A stretch of DNA of 64,000 nt from Chondrus crispus (GCF_000350225.1 NW_005179191.1:1-64000), one strand, 5' to 3'; numbered from the stretch's first letter, positions 19,393 to 32,306 are shown. The notes: generated from the sequence alone by a model not told the origin. Numbers and translations: made by a program.

Positions 19393-21383
19393 CAGTCATC
19401 CCTTGATAGAAGGAATCGGCTGGTGGACATGATTGGATTCATTGTCCTAAGGAATTCCTTTGACAGAGCAAAAATTTATTTTCGGAAATAGCTTGACGTA
19501 AGCCTGCAGCACGCTCACGCTGAATCTCCCTGCGCAATGAACGCAGACGTCGGTGTAGTTCCAAATCGATCTCGGTCCTGGACTCATTCGCGCGCAGTAG
19601 AAGGGCGATAGATTTCAGTTTCGCCTCACAGGTGATGAATGGCCCTGCCTCATACTCCTCATCCGATTCACATCGACCCCCAACCCCACGGCCCTGCTCA
19701 GTGACAGCCATAACTACACTATCAACCATATCTCCATGCTCGAATCCCTGCCCAATGTCCATGTCATCAGAGTTCAATGAATTGCGTACTGACATCCAAT
19801 CTCGGCTGTGCACTAAATCGCTGATAACCGCTTCGAGCTCCGTGCATTCTTCGGAAATCTCATTGTCGGCATCTGTCGCTTGCAGCTTGCTTACGTTAGT
19901 ACCAATCAGTCCAGTCGATCGCCAACAATTTGCAAAGATTGGGCCAGGTAGTTCTTTCCAGATTCTGTCGAGATATCGCATTGCCGTAAGTTGTGATATA
20001 TTGTAAATATCCTCGGCTTCTTCCTCGAGAGAATCCAAAGCTCGGTTGTACTGCGCAGATCTATATCACCTTTTTAGAGAGCAAATAATGCCCGCATCCA
20101 GTGGTTGCAGTTTTGAAGTTGTATTTGGCGGCAAGAACTCTACTCGAACCGATGCAACATCAAGTAATTTTGCTTTTGTCCCATGACCAGAAAAATTATC
20201 GAGGAGGAGAGCGGTACGGCCAGAGGCCTTAGATATATACGTGTCAAAGCGTTTTAGCCACTCAAAAAACAGAGCCATGGTCATCCATGCCTTCTTGTTA
20301 TGACCGTAGTCGAATCCAAGTTGCTCTCCGGTTCTCTTTTGAAAGCATCGCGGCCGACGGGCAGAACCAATAATAAAAAGAGGAAATTTCTCGGATCCCG
20401 TACTGTTGCAGCACACCAATAATGTTACCCGCTTCTTTTGCTTCTTGTGCCCTGACCTTGAAAACGTTGATATACTGCGATCGGGCGCCATCGAATAATT
20501 GCGGCCGGTCTTGTCTGCATTCCAAACATCCTCTGGCCTGTACTCATGACACAAATTACGGATATCTGGAAGTGCTTGTGCAATTGCCTCGCCATCAGCA
20601 TCACCAGCTTCTCCATGAAGTTTCTGAGCCTTCAAATTCCATCGACGCTGGAAGTTCCACAACCAGCCTGCAGTGAACTTCAAGCGTGGACCATTTTCGC
20701 CGAGATCCGTGCAAATATCCTGCAGCAACCGCTTTCCCTTTTCGCGTATCATATCTCCAGACACACAGTGACCTTGCATGTTGAGATCGTTGACCCCTGC
20801 AGCGAGTTGTTTTTCGAGCTCGGGTTGAGCAGGCGAATGCTGCCGCATCATCTGAGCATTGTTTCCTGGCTGTAAGTTCCCACTGCGACTCAGACGAGAC
20901 AACACGGGCTTCGAAGGGAGAAAAGACAGCCTGAGCTCTGTTTTCGCCCACTTAGAGACCTCGTCGAGGATGAGATTGTGACCAGACTTGCGACGTTTCG
21001 AAATTTTTTGATGAATAACGTGTTTCTGTGCGTAGGTGAGAGTGTTTCGCTTCATTGCGCTGGAGTGGATCGTCGGGGTGGGAAATGATCGAGCTACGGT
21101 CTTGATTATGAAGCATTTTTGACTGAGACTATGTTTGAGCCATAGTGTCAGGACCCAGATCCGGGTCTGTCTTAGATTCCTTATTGAAAGTGTAAATGTG
21201 ACATTAAAGGCATTTGCATGACGCCTTCTGGAATCGGATTTATACTGAATTTTCCTTACATCAAGAGATTGAAGTAATGGCTCTTGTACGGTCAAAAATG
21301 ATACCACGGGCATGGTGGACGCCCTCGAACGTCTTTTAACAAGGAATTTCTTACACAAGGTTCCTTCAATCAAGGGATGACTG
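19393..21383 (-). mobile_element. pogo/Tigger-like element with TIRs and TA duplication
   Basis: TIRs of about 23 bp with one mismatch: CAGTCATCCCTTGATAGAAG at 19393 and its inverted partner ending at 21383. TA flanks both sides (19391-19392 and 21384-21385). The CAGTCATCCC start is typical of Tigger ends. Length 1,991 bp with one transposase gene on the minus strand. Confidence 0.95.
19439..21055 (-). pseudogene. pogo/Tigger transposase with one nonsense codon
   Basis: The ATG at 21055 starts MKRNTLTYAQKHVIHQ, a CENP-B-type helix-turn-helix; the longer frame upstream passes through the TIR, so I reject it. A second HTH region (about residues 70-150, with WLWNFQRRW) follows. DDE_1 motifs: VWNADKTG (first Asp near residue 180), LLLDNFSGHG (second, near 287) and LQPLDAGII (third, near 319). 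The frame runs on through a single TGA at 20066-20068, probably a former CGA, into a 208-codon tail (DSLEEEAEDIYNIS...) that is acidic and helical. No frameshifts. The element is nearly intact and may have been active recently. Confidence 0.9.
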
Positions 21384-22334
21384 TAGTTCCCCTGTTTCGA
21401 AACGATTTTCCACCTTAACGGTTTAGGCTGTCCTTCACACGGCACAAAACCGTTAGAACTTCAAAGCAGGCTGATCGGATCCTACGACATGGCACAAGAG
21501 GCCGTCGAAGTCTTGAATTTTTCGCCGTGCTGCACGGACTAAAGTCCCGAAAAGTACACTGTAGTGTACTTCTGATGCCTCTGTATACCTTCTGTTGCCG
21601 TCTCGAACGGCTCGCAGAAAGACCGGAAAACACATAATCAACACGTAACGAAGTGCGAGTAAGATCTTCGCGCATACATTCGGGTCTTGCGAGCCTGCCT
21701 GGATGTAGTCCTACCATAAAATGATGCAGCAGTAATTGCTACTATTTCTGCCCCTGACTTTATTTATAAACACTCGTTGTTCGTTCAAGAACCAGTTTAA
21801 TTCGTTGCTCTTGAAAGCATGTACAGTGCCTCCTACGATATAGTGCTATAGCGTGACATACCTCTAGCTATGGCACTATTGGGGATGGCACTATGTAAAG
21901 GAGGCTCAAATACATATATTTGGGGACAAAGCACACTGCTAATAACACAAACACAACAAAGCCTGTATAACACAACTAAATAGGGAATTTACGCAAACGG
22001 AATTCTGACAAACGTGAGACAAATTTCTGATACACGTTGCAATTGTAACACATATTGCGGAATTATGTGCATCGATGTGACTGAAATTGCTGAAATGTGC
22101 ACTGTTAGTGAAGCGGCATGAGAAATATGTTTGGCGCGAAAGAAACACCTACATAGAAAAATTGACGCATGTTATCCTCTCTACCGCATACCATCTGCTC
22201 ATGTGGCTCAACACCGGCCTTCACTCTTGCAAATGATTCCCTTTCGTCCGTCTCCCATTCCATCAGAAAGATCACCTACTCAAGATTCAGGAGAGGCTCC
22301 TCTTTGTTCTCGAATTGTTGATGAGATAGAATAA
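21384..22334. other. Intergenic, AT-rich, possible small fold-back
   Basis: An imperfect inverted repeat (GCCTCCT...ATAGTGC near 21826-21845 and 21885-21910) could be a very short decayed MITE; weak. No gene supported. Confidence 0.5.
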
Positions 22335-23175
22335 ATGCCGTCAGAATCGCATCGGAAAAGTTGTGACTTCTGCTTCTACTCCTCGATCTGGAAGGCGGTC
22401 GAGATTCTCTCCTGCAGAGGACCTAATTTTAGTACGCCAAGTGCTTTCCGCCAAAGCTCACATCGCACCAAACGGCGAAACAAGAGAACGATATGAGTTG
22501 GCCGCCTCAAAGGCAAACAGCACCAAAAAAAATATCGGTTTTAGTTACTTGGAAGTCTGCTCAAGACCGATATAAACGCTTACAAGATAGGTTTGATCAA
22601 ATGGACAAAATGGAATCTAGAATGAGTGGTATTGGTGGTGAGGTCGGGGAAATGGACAAACTTCTTGGTTCCATGAAGGAGGCACGAGATGATCTCGTGA
22701 AAACAAAGATGGAAACGAGAAGAAAGCATTCGGAGGAAGAAGAGAAGAAAGAAAGACTAGGTGCCTGCATTAGGCAGCGAGCGACTCAGCGACGAAAATC
22801 CAAAAGCCAGGAAAACGGTGCAGTAGTTGTTAGTGAGGGAGATAAAAGCTGCGATGGTGATGAGCGTTCTGAAAAAGAGCGAGGAAACAATCAGGAAGAG
22901 ACTATGTTGACATCGAGGCAGCCGATTTCACAGCTTCCCTTGAACGTTCTGGTGCCCGTCGCCATGCGTTAGAAGATCAAAAGCTCCAGCTGGATCGCGA
23001 AAGATTCGAAGAGGGGAAGCGGGAAAGGGAGGTGGAACGAGATGAGCAAAGAGCGGAGAGAAACAAGGCAACACGCATAGAGCTTGAAAAGTTTCGCCTC
23101 ATGCTTGAGACTTTGAAGGGCAGCGGAAATTGTGTGGCAGGTAATGGGACCTCGGATAAGTCCAAATCTGTCTAG
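22335..23175 (+). pseudogene. Myb/SANT-like DNA-binding protein gene, frameshifted
   Basis: Reads MPSESHRK from the ATG at 22335, then shifts to RSGRRSRFSPAEDLILVRQV, a Myb/SANT-like helix start, and shifts again at an A8 run (22526-22533) to TWKSAQDRYKRLQDRFDQM. A charged coiled-coil middle follows. After a third shift near 22900 comes a helical tail (ALEDQKLQLDRERFEEG... to LRLML-like FRLMLETLK) and a stop at 23173-23175. A SANT-like domain plus a long coiled-coil tail is a layout often expanded alongside DNA transposons in protists; that link is inference. Introns or sequencing errors at homopolymers could explain some shifts, so a working gene is not excluded. Confidence 0.6.
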
Positions 23176-24067
23176 CTCTCAGCCTATTGCTCACTGGGAC
23201 TTTGTGGAAAGCGGCAATCGTAGGAATCGAAATGGGGCGTTTGTTTACTCCATTGCCAACAAGTAAAGAAAGCTCTGCATGCTCGTCACCAGTATCTTCC
23301 GGCCGTCTTTGTCTGTTCTTTTATTCTGTTGATAGACCGAGCTGCCTTTTATTTGAAAATTGGGGCGCTTGACGGCCCAGCATGACTGTGATCTAGAACC
23401 GTACCCTCCTCCCAGTCGCCATCATCCTGGTCATGAGCCTCTTCCACTACCTCCGTACCTATAGACCCATTTGCGCCATCCACAGGCGCGGTATGATCCG
23501 CGATAGGGCTATTCGCGAGCTCCCACTTGATCAAGTAGCCACGGTCGTCAGCTGACTGCCAGAGGCTCCGGAGGCCTCTGGTAGTCCAGTGCGGGAGGAG
23601 TGTGTGCTGTGCACATGCGGCAGTGCGGGACTGCGAATGCTTACATGGCCAGCGTGAAGGCACCCCTGCTTCTGGTGGTTCGCGTCAGGGATGCGGTTTA
23701 TGAGGTCTCCGCATACGAATGGTAGCTGCAGCTGAGCAGCGAGGCGAGGGGTGGGACGGAAAGTCACCAGAACAACCGATTTACTACGTACGATATCACT
23801 GCCGCATTGGCGGAGTAGCCTTGCCGTGTGTCCGGCTGTGCGCTTGCCGGTTGCGAAGGCGCAAAGGTTGGTGAGAGTTGTGAGGCTCGATGCCTCCGAT
23901 TTACGGAAGGGGCACAGATTGGTGTCTTAAGTACACCAATTCTGTCCCAAAAAGGGGTCGAACAAAACCTACCTAAAATGGTATGCTACCTAAGCATGTA
24001 TGATGCTGGCCTGGGTGGGTGAGTGTGTACCGAAGTGAATGGGTTCCATTCACTACACTCCCTTTCT
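23176..24067. other. Downstream of the minus-strand pol remnant; nothing firm
   Basis: Expected to hold the 3' end of the element on 24068-26490 but I find no LTR. A small inverted repeat (ATTGGTGT / ACACCAAT) lies at about 23911-23936. The minus frame with GYLIKWELANSPI (near 23530) resembles a chromodomain strand but is too short to call. Confidence 0.4.
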
Positions 24068-26490
24068 TCAAAGACCGAGTTCCTGTTTCGCTTTCTGCGC
24101 GAGGTGCGGTGGAGTGCTCGAGCGACGTAAAAGTTTCTGAAGCATCTGGGGGACGTTGTTGTAGATTTGCGTTAACGGTTCCAAGGTGTCGTCAGCCTTA
24201 TCTAGACCTTTCCGACGGACCTGGACCAGTAGCGTGTCTTGGTCCTCGACTAACTTTAGAAGTCGTTGAACGATCATGCCGGTTTCCGAGGAGATAACGT
24301 GAGACATTATGGCTTCGGTGTCCAGCGAAGTGTCGTGGTAGAATTTAAGTCTAGATCCATGCACGTCTTGAAGAGAACCGGTGCGAAGGTCTTCGACTTG
24401 ATACACGTAATCGGACAATGCCTGGACAATGCGACGTGGTCCTCGCCAGCGTAGGGCGAGTTTTTCTCCAGCTGTGAAATGTTCTCTGGCAACCAGAACA
24501 AAGTCGCCTTTCTCGAAACCGGGCAATGTTCCTTTTGAAGCTCTTTCTCTTGACTTCTGCCTGTTATGCTGCAACGTATTGTGGACGAAAGGGTGCAAGT
24601 CCGCCATTTGACGTTGCAGATCGGTCATGTTTGTGCACTGTTCAAGATTTGCTTCGCGTACAGTAACCGATTTAGCTGTAGCCGTCCTGAGAAATGCGGA
24701 TATGGGTGGGGTGGGTTTCATTCCGAGGAAGGCCGTGATGGGTGCGATGTTTTGGCGATGTGGGGAAGGCGTGTTGTTGAGGATGCTTTGAATGACTGGG
24801 AGAAGATCTGGCCATTCCTTGAAATCCATTTGGTACTCGGACGTGAGGGCACGAAAGGTCCGTATGAGTTCTTTGCTAAGACGCTCTACTGCACCGTTGC
24901 TCCAGGGCGTGTACGGTAAAGTAAAATGATGCGGCACACGAAGACTCTTCGTGATTTTCGGACGGTCTCGTTTCGGAAGTGTGTCGGTCCGTCGGACATG
25001 AGACCATGCGGGACATTAAATGCGGCGCACCAATCGACGATCGAGAGCGCTGCGTTGTCGGCGGTTGTGTCCGGTGTGGCGAAGAACCACTTGTAGTCAG
25101 AGTGATCGTCTCGCATCATTAGAACGTATTTCAATCCTGCATGGCTCGGTCCTATTTCGATATAGTCGAATTGCAAAAGGTCGTTAGGTCCAGTGCCGTG
25201 TAGCGCGGGTCCGAACGGTCGTGGTACCTTCTGTCCGCCTGTGGTTGAGATGCAATGGATGCACGCATCGGTGAAGGTATGGACGTCCTTCGTGAGTGTC
25301 GTCCAATGGTAGCTGTCGCTGACGGTTTTCGCTGTGGTTTGCTTACCGCGATGTCCTGCAGGTCCAGTGTGTGCTATGATACAGAGTCTGAGCTGGAGTG
25401 TTTCCGACGGGTCTGGGATCCAAATGGACCCAGAAGGGGTTTTCCATATGCCATCGAGGAGCGCGAGGTTTTTCGGGCGAGCGTCGGAGTGTTGGGCCTG
25501 ATGCCGAGTTATTTCTTCCAGGGAAGGCCAGCAGAAATCGTCGGAAGCGGTACTGGGGAGAACTGGAATCTGAATTAGTCGACGAACAGCCTTGGGCGCA
25601 CACCAGCGAGTTAACATGTCGGCCCAGACGTTGTCCAATCCGCTGATATGCAAGCACGTGTACGAATAGGCGCTCAAACGCACAGCCCAGCGTAAAACCT
25701 TACGCGTGGAAGATTGGCTGAGGTCAGGGATGAGCGACAGTGGGTCGAAGATGAAAACTAGGTTGTTATGGTCAGTATAGAGGTCAAAACCTGCGGCAGT
25801 TGCTGCAAGCCAGTGCATTCTCTCCACAGTTGCCATAATGGCATACCCTTCCTTCTTGAGTGTGGACCATGCCAATTGGGTGGTGTTGAACTTGCCCGAG
25901 CAGAAGGCGGGTGGGCTGTGACGTTGGTGTTTGTGAACGAGGGGAAGATCCTCTCGAGGAACCTGAGTAACGATGCCGGACCAGGAGGTGTCAGATGCGT
26001 CTGTGTAGAGACAAAGACGCTGTTGCTCATCGCGGTGGGCCCGAGTGACTATATGGGCCAAAGCCTCCTTGCATTTTTCGAAAACACGGGCCTCCGGTGC
26101 ACACCATCCCATTCTGTCAAGTGATACAGTAGCAACCGCTCGTTTCGTGCGCTTCCCAGCTTTGCTGTAGACAAGTTCCATCAGTTTATGTAGAGGTTCG
26201 ACCAGGTTGGTGAAATCGGGGATGCCTGTCTTGACCCACTGCATGGCACATAGAAACTGTTGCAAGTGTGCTCCGGTGGTCGGGGGCTCCATTCTAATGA
26301 GGCCGTCGAGCTGTCAGGGGTCGTGGCGGACGCCTTCGGCTGATAAAATGCGGCCGCACCACTTGATATTCTTTGCAAAGAGAATACTCTTGACAGGATG
26401 GAGTCGGAGGGAAAACTGGGCGCAAGTTTGGAAGAGCTGTCGAATGCCGTCGAGTAAGCCTTCCACTGTGGGGTTGTGATGCAACATGTC
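24068..26490 (-). pseudogene. Ty3/gypsy pol remnant (RNase H, integrase, chromodomain-like tail)
   Basis: Runs right to left. The end of the RT thumb (LLFAKNIKWCGRILSAEGV) is cut by the LTR at 26491. After one in-frame stop near 26313 come the RNase H region (LYTDASDTSWSGIV, AFCSGKFNTTQLAWSTLKKE, LYTDHNNLVFIF) and the integrase zinc finger (HTGPAGHRGKQ, CIHC). The integrase core (FDYIEIG, SDGPTHF) loses frame near 24935 and resumes at LPYTPWSNGAVERLSKELIR. The tail contains RRKGLDKADDTLEPL, which resembles a chromodomain. The RNase H style is closer to oomycete-type gypsy elements than to the other elements here, so this is a separate lineage. Confidence 0.85.
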
Positions 26491-27153
26491 TGTAGCATAA
26501 ACACCCCCAGCGATAGGGGTGTATGCGCAGTTCGACCGAGACCCTTGTCGATCGGGAAGACGGGGGTGAAGCGGGACACCAGCTAACGGCACCGGGCAGC
26601 GGGCCCGGGTAGCGTGGTAGAGCGGGAACGGGGAGGACGCCGGTACGCGCGAGCGGTTCGACGCCTCGACGCCCCGGCGCGGTACTGGGTAACGATCCAG
26701 TACCGACGGGCGGAGGCGGAGCCGGCTCTTGGGCGTACCACGCGCGTCCTCAACCCGCGCTCGGTGCCGCTCTAAGATAGTTAGCGAGCGCTACCTTCGA
26801 ATAAGCGGGAAGTCGGACCTTGACGGTCGGTGGGTGACAAGTCCGTGCTTGTCCTCCTCCACCGCCGCCGGTCCGCTCCATATTTAATGTACATGATAAC
26901 CTATCATAATAGTACAGTACCGATGTACTGTAGCGACGTACTGTAGCGGTCGGTCGACACTGTAATACTGTCAGCCACCGGGGCCGACAGTACACGTGTG
27001 TGCGCGCTCTTCGTTCCGCGTGTACACGTGTACACGTGCCCCTGTACTTGGGGGTACACGTGGTGGTACTGTAGAGCATCGATCCCTACAGTAACCGATC
27101 CGATTCTGAGTTGATCTAATCTAAAATAAAGCCCGAGGGGGGGTTATACTACA
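26491..27153 (-). repeat. LTR, family 1, copy 1
   Basis: 663 bp, bounded by TGTAG and CTACA. About 96% identical by eye to 39686-40352. Sense is minus, with a TTAAATAT TATA-like box at about 26880. It carries several CACGTG palindromes, a 10-bp stem with a 7-nt loop (26966-26975 and 26983-26992), and a C12 run just outside its upstream edge that reads as a polypurine tract on the minus strand. Confidence 0.9.
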
Positions 27154-30100
27154 CGGCCCCCCCCCCCCTTAAGCGGGGACGTCCGCGTCCACAGGTGCTT
27201 GTAGAGCGTGAGCCATGTCTAACCGCGTCCTCCATACGGTCCCGTCCGCTCCTTACCTCGACTCCGCTCTGTGGGGGGTATTCTCGGCGTCTCGCCCCGT
27301 GCTCATTCGCGCGCGTGCTGATCACTCCTCCCTTACTCTGGTGATTTTCCTTCCCGACGTGCTTCCCCTGTTTTCCTTGACACCGTAGCCAATCCACTTC
27401 GCCAACGTCCTCCCCAGCTCCTCTTGTTACCATCGAGCCACATTGAGAGGGACTGTCTTGGTGCTTCCGTCGGCGCCTCCGTCCTGTCTCTAGTCCGTGA
27501 AGACTTCTCGTAATCCTTCCGTCTCCTTCCCCTCTGATCCTCGCTTTCTATCTTCGTCCAGGGTGGCGTGAGAAGGGGCTCCGTTGCCTGACCAGTTATG
27601 TCCTTCTTTGCTCACTCCCCCCTGCCTTGCCGATTCGACAGCCGTGCCCGTGCAGTCGTGCGTCCCGCTTTCCGTTGCGCGAAGGCGTCACCGATCCGTT
27701 CCATGTACTCGTCCCGAACTCGTACGCGATTGTCGGGGTGCCCCGGATACCGCACGTTTTCCCACCGCATTCCTCGCAATGCCCGTCGCCTCGTCCGTGC
27801 GTTATTTTATGACAGTCCCAGCATCCTCGTATTGCCATACACTCTTCCCCCATCCGCGGCGATGGCGACCCGCTCGTTTTGTTTTCGCAGGTGGGTTACG
27901 CGTCGGACGGAGCTCCCTTCTCCACGATAGCCGTTTTACCGTCGGCGCGATTCCCGAATCCTCGCACAGTGTTATGTACGGTCTCGACGGTTCAGTTTTC
28001 TGGCCCTTCTCCGTCTTGTCACGGGTTCCGCTGCTAAGGGGGTTCGACGCTGCGTCACGCGTCGCGGTCTTCGACAACGTTCGTCTCGTCGGCGTTTCGT
28101 TTCCCCAAACCACCCGTGCGGCAATCACTGTCCTTTCCAGTGACCTCTCCTCTCTCTTGTTGGCAGCGGATCGGCTCTGGGCCGCGGCCAGCACGGTGAC
28201 GGGAGATTGGGCGAGACGTAGGGGATTGTGGTGACGACGCAGTCGCCCTCCGGCGGTTGACGGTCAACGGTGTCGGTCAGGGGAATTGCGCGTTTGTGGT
28301 GTGGCAGCGCGTCGTGTAGGGGCCAAAGGCGTGCAATTGTGCGACGTTGGGTGCGTCGGAGCGTCGCTGCATCTGATGACGTCCTCGAGGAGGATGTCCT
28401 CCTCGGTGTTCGGTTGCGTGGTCCGTCTGATGGGTCAGCGCGGTAGGTATCGGCGTCGATGCCAAACAGCTCGTTGTGCTTCGCGAAAATAGTTTCGGGG
28501 GGGGGGACAGGAAGTAATCGAATAGCCCACGCGTAGTCGGCGGCACGCAGAGCGAGCTGAGGACGCTCGAAGAGGGGCCGCGCGTGATGTAGGAGCGCAG
28601 CGGCACGAGCACGCAGTGGGGCAGTGCGGGCGGATGCATCTCGTTACAAAATCCAAACCGTACTTGCGCAGTTTAGAGACATGATGGTTTCACAGACGCG
28701 CGCCGCACGCGTCGTACTGTAGTCACCGCACATGACGCGGACGGACGGACACAGAGGCGTTTTTGTCCGCGCACGCTCCAGCGACTGCCCTATGCTCTCG
28801 ATTAAATTCCCCAAAAAAATTGCCCAAAAATGTTTCCCGCGAAAATGTTTTCTTGCGAAATTTTCAACACAAGCTGGCGGTGCGGCCTCAGTATATTTCG
28901 CGTGTTGCGCTTCATCCCAGGGGCACACGCGTACACGTGTTGACCCCTTCCCCCTTCTTCTGTTTCGCTCTTGAACGCGACGCCGCCGGTCCTCCGGGGT
29001 GCCAAGTCTTCCCTGCAGCGCGTCGCGAACGGAGACGCGTTCCCGTTGTCTACCTCTCATGCCTTCTTGTGCGTGGAGGCGGGGGTGTGCATGCTCGTCC
29101 CCTTCTGTCGAAATGCGTCTCGTCCTCCCCCGGCCGTGAGACATTCATATTACGGTACTATGTCTCCGGGAACGCTCGCGTTCCGGGTCGCCAACCGGCT
29201 CGTGCACCCTTCTCGGCTAGGGCACGAGCCAGGAATGGGCGTTGGCGCCCCTACATCCTGAGAGGTCCATGGGGCACGGCATTGTCGAATGCGTCTCCCT
29301 GCGTCCCTTCAAAGGTATGGCCCGGGCTGAGATCGTGGTCACGCCCCGACCGCGGGGAGGCATCGAATGAGCTCCCTTCGCTGTGGGGGCGCCGGCCCGG
29401 TTCTATTCTTCGCGTGCCGAGAGCGACATGCGCCGGGGCGGGGTCGTCCCTGGGGCAGATGTGCAGGCCGTGAATCTCTGCCTGCGTTCCTTCCTTACTA
29501 TCATAATTACTCCCGACGTTCCCTCCAGTGCCCGAGCGGGGCGACTCGAACGTCGTCGTTCGAGCCGGCAGTAGTTCCCTGATGCTCCCTTCTCCGTGCT
29601 TCCTTACAGGGCGCTTTGTGCTCTCGTAGAGGTTGAGTGCGTGGCCCTGTGGGTACAGCGACTAGTGGCTACGGAGGGGGAACGGTCAGATCGGCCTTTT
29701 CGCGGCTGACGGGGGCGGTACTTGTGCGCGGGAGTCCTTGCTCTTGTATCGATGACGCAATTGGGTCGATCGCCGAACGCTGTTGCGACGAGGGCTTCCA
29801 CAGATCTCAATTTATGCCGCCGGCATACCGCTGGTGGAGCCTCTCGAGGCATCCAACGCATGGTGCAATGCGACTTTCTCCTCGACGGTCGAAGCCCCTA
29901 TGACGTCCTCGACGTTTGGGCTGTGGGTTGTGCGTTTCATTAATCTTCGACTTGTCTCCCGGGGGGGCTTGCTCGGGCGGTGCTCCCGCCCCTCCTGGTC
30001 GTCTCGTACGCGGGCGCGCGCTGCGCAGAATTTCTCGCGGCGACCATGGTCGGCGGTAGCGAACGATCTTCTCTTGGTCCCTCTATACAACTGTAACTCC

Positions 30101-32306
30101 GTTTCGGCGAGTGCTATGAGAGCCCTACTGTGTTTCTCGTTCCGCATACTCGTTGCATCACTATTCATTTTGGCAAAGCAGTTCGTACTGCTTCTACCCT
30201 TCTCGGTAGCCTCGACAACCATCACGGGGTGATCTGTCGCATATACGCACGCGTACTACGTGACAGCAGCCTCAACCTGCATACCCCCAGCCACCGTCAG
30301 ACCCTCTCCCCTTTTCCTTCTGTTCCTCCACAGAACTGCTGACGGCGGGGATCCAGCTGCCCTTGAGCAGCCGCGGTGAGCGCTGCGTAGAAGATCAGCG
30401 GAAGGCCTCTCCCTGGTCGGAAAGGGGCGAGCGGCGAGCGGCTCTGCGAGGACGACGCGCACGCGGTTGCCGCTACTCCAGCGTCGGCGCGAGACCGCAG
30501 GGAGGCGGCGATGAGGTGATTACACGCGGGAAGGCGCTTGACGGCGCCGGGAAGGCCAGGGCGCGAGCTAGTGGTGATGGACGTGATGGCGCCCCGTGTG
30601 AGGGGGTGGTGCGTCGGCGGCCTCCTTTATCTCAAATCTTCCGGTAAGGTAAGGTAAGTGAGGGGTACCGGTCGACGTCCGGAACCCCTATCACGTTACG
30701 CATTTTCCACGGTCACCACTGCGGTCGGTCTCTCCCGCCTCCGAAGGGGGTGGCGGGGTGTTGGTTCGCCGCTGACTGCAGGCAGCGAGGCTCGTTTCTC
30801 GGTTCTTCCTCTGCGCGTCGGCCTCGTCGGCCGCGGGTGGTTGTCCTTCGGGGATGGCTTAACCTCCCCCTTTTACGCGGACCTCGTCCGTCTCCTACCG
30901 AGGAGGCGCGTGGTTGCCGCTCATACGGTACGCTCGCCTAGTATGTGTGGCCGGGTCCCGCCTATCGAGGCTACGAGGAGGAGAGTGTACGCTTACGGGT
31001 GCGCGCACCGAGCTGCGCGAGAAGGAGGTGAGGGTCCCGACGATGGGTTCCCCTGCACGTTCTTAACGCGTACGGAAGGGCGGGAGGACTCGCAGATTGG
31101 AGCCAATGCCCTTGACGACGGGTTGGCTTGAATCTTCTTGACGCGTGCGTGTGGGCGCGTCTGGGGTGCCGGCGGACGTGACGATGCCCGAAAGTGCGCG
31201 CCGGCGTCGACGCACGTGCACTCGAGTCCGCTGAGGACGCCGGAGGGCTAACGGAGGTGCAGCTTCTTTGCGACAGTCTCCTGAATTCTTGTGTTGCCCA
31301 ATCGGTCTCGCTCATCCTGGCCGTTCCGCTCTTTGTCCCTGCGTACGCGCGCGGAAGATGAGACGTTAGAGTAAGCAGCGTGGGAGGGTACCCATTACCC
31401 ACACGGAATGCGCCGTGGATTGGGACATTTTCTTGTAATACACGTGTACTGCGACCTTTTTCCGTCCGCCGCGCAATCAGAAATTCATCCCAAAAATTGT
31501 CATAATTTCCCGCGAAAACAATTTCAGCCAAAAAATCAGACCACGGTTCCTGATTGGTGCGCTGTCGTCTGAGGAAAAAAATCTTCCCAAAATTAAATCA
31601 TGGCATGCGCCGTGATTAGCGACAAAAAGTTCTAATTGGGGCTGACAGTACACGTGTGTGCGCATATATTGGTGCCCCTCTGACCGAGTTGCTCTGGCGC
31701 TTACGCGCCTTCCTTAACTATCCTGGCGACTGTTGAGGGGAACGCAGCCTCACTCGCCTACTCATCTGAAAACGCCTATTGCGCGTTTCCTCGCGCACGA
31801 CAGCTATCGATAGGGTCATGACCACGTCGTCCGTCGGGTTATCGGACCCGTATGCGGACTGAGGGCTCCAAGTGAGCCCGAACCTTCTCGGATATTCCGA
31901 GACACAAGCAACGGGGATTTTGGTCGCTTACTCTGCCCACCGAGGGGCTCTCGTGATTCCACTGCTGATCGCCTCGTTCGTCGGGCGCCCCTCCTCGCCG
32001 TGGTTGCTGGACTTAACGGATCGTCCGGCAATCCTGTTCGGGGGGGGGGGTGTCCGACTTTTCCGATCCGAACGAGGTTTTGCGGTCCTCGTAATGTCGG
32101 TCATTACGAGGGCCCAACATTTTTTTCAGGCAGTTCTTACTGTCCTGTTCTTATGTCTTGCGTCCTTGACGTCCGAGAAGTCAAGACGACTTGACTTGAA
32201 CGCGTCCCCGGCTGTGACCCTCCGATAGGGTCCGCCGACCTCCTTCGCTTCCCCTTTTAGTCTGTTCGTGCAGGCTGGGGTTAATCCGCGAAGGAGCGGT
32301 TGAGGG
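27154..32306 (-). other. 5.1-kb region between pol and LTR, no intact gene
   Basis: GC-rich sequence with no recognisable enzyme domain. It is bounded by 33-bp direct repeats (27161-27193 and 32307-32339, four mismatches), each holding the end of a reading frame (ADVPA-stop versus ANVHA-stop) and a polypurine tract. A minus-strand frame at 27853-27596 has a Cys/His cluster (CWDCHK, then HCEECGGKTC) that might bind zinc. Two AT-rich islands (28790-28880 and 31480-31620) share TTTCCCGCGAAAA-like sequence. The plus-strand frames (for example 27584-28234) have no support. Confidence 0.5.
31440..31657. mobile_element. 218-bp MITE-like fold-back
   Basis: Perfect 12-bp terminal inverted repeats ACACGTGTACTG / CAGTACACGTGT enclose an AT-rich core in GC-rich surroundings. 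No coding capacity. The right end (GGGGCTGACAGTACACGTGT) also matches LTR sequence, so an LTR-derived fragment is an alternative. Confidence 0.4.

Noticed and set aside
21056..21445. N-terminal extension of the Tigger transposase
   Set aside because: It reads through the terminal inverted repeat and beyond the element.
23349..23663. Chromodomain call for the GYLIKWELANSPI frame
   Set aside because: Too short and the frame lacks the aromatic cage and helix that should follow.
27584..28234. 216-codon plus-strand ORF in the 5.1-kb region
   Set aside because: No recognisable motif and no similarity to the antisense ORF at 58135-59661; long frames arise by chance in GC-rich DNA.
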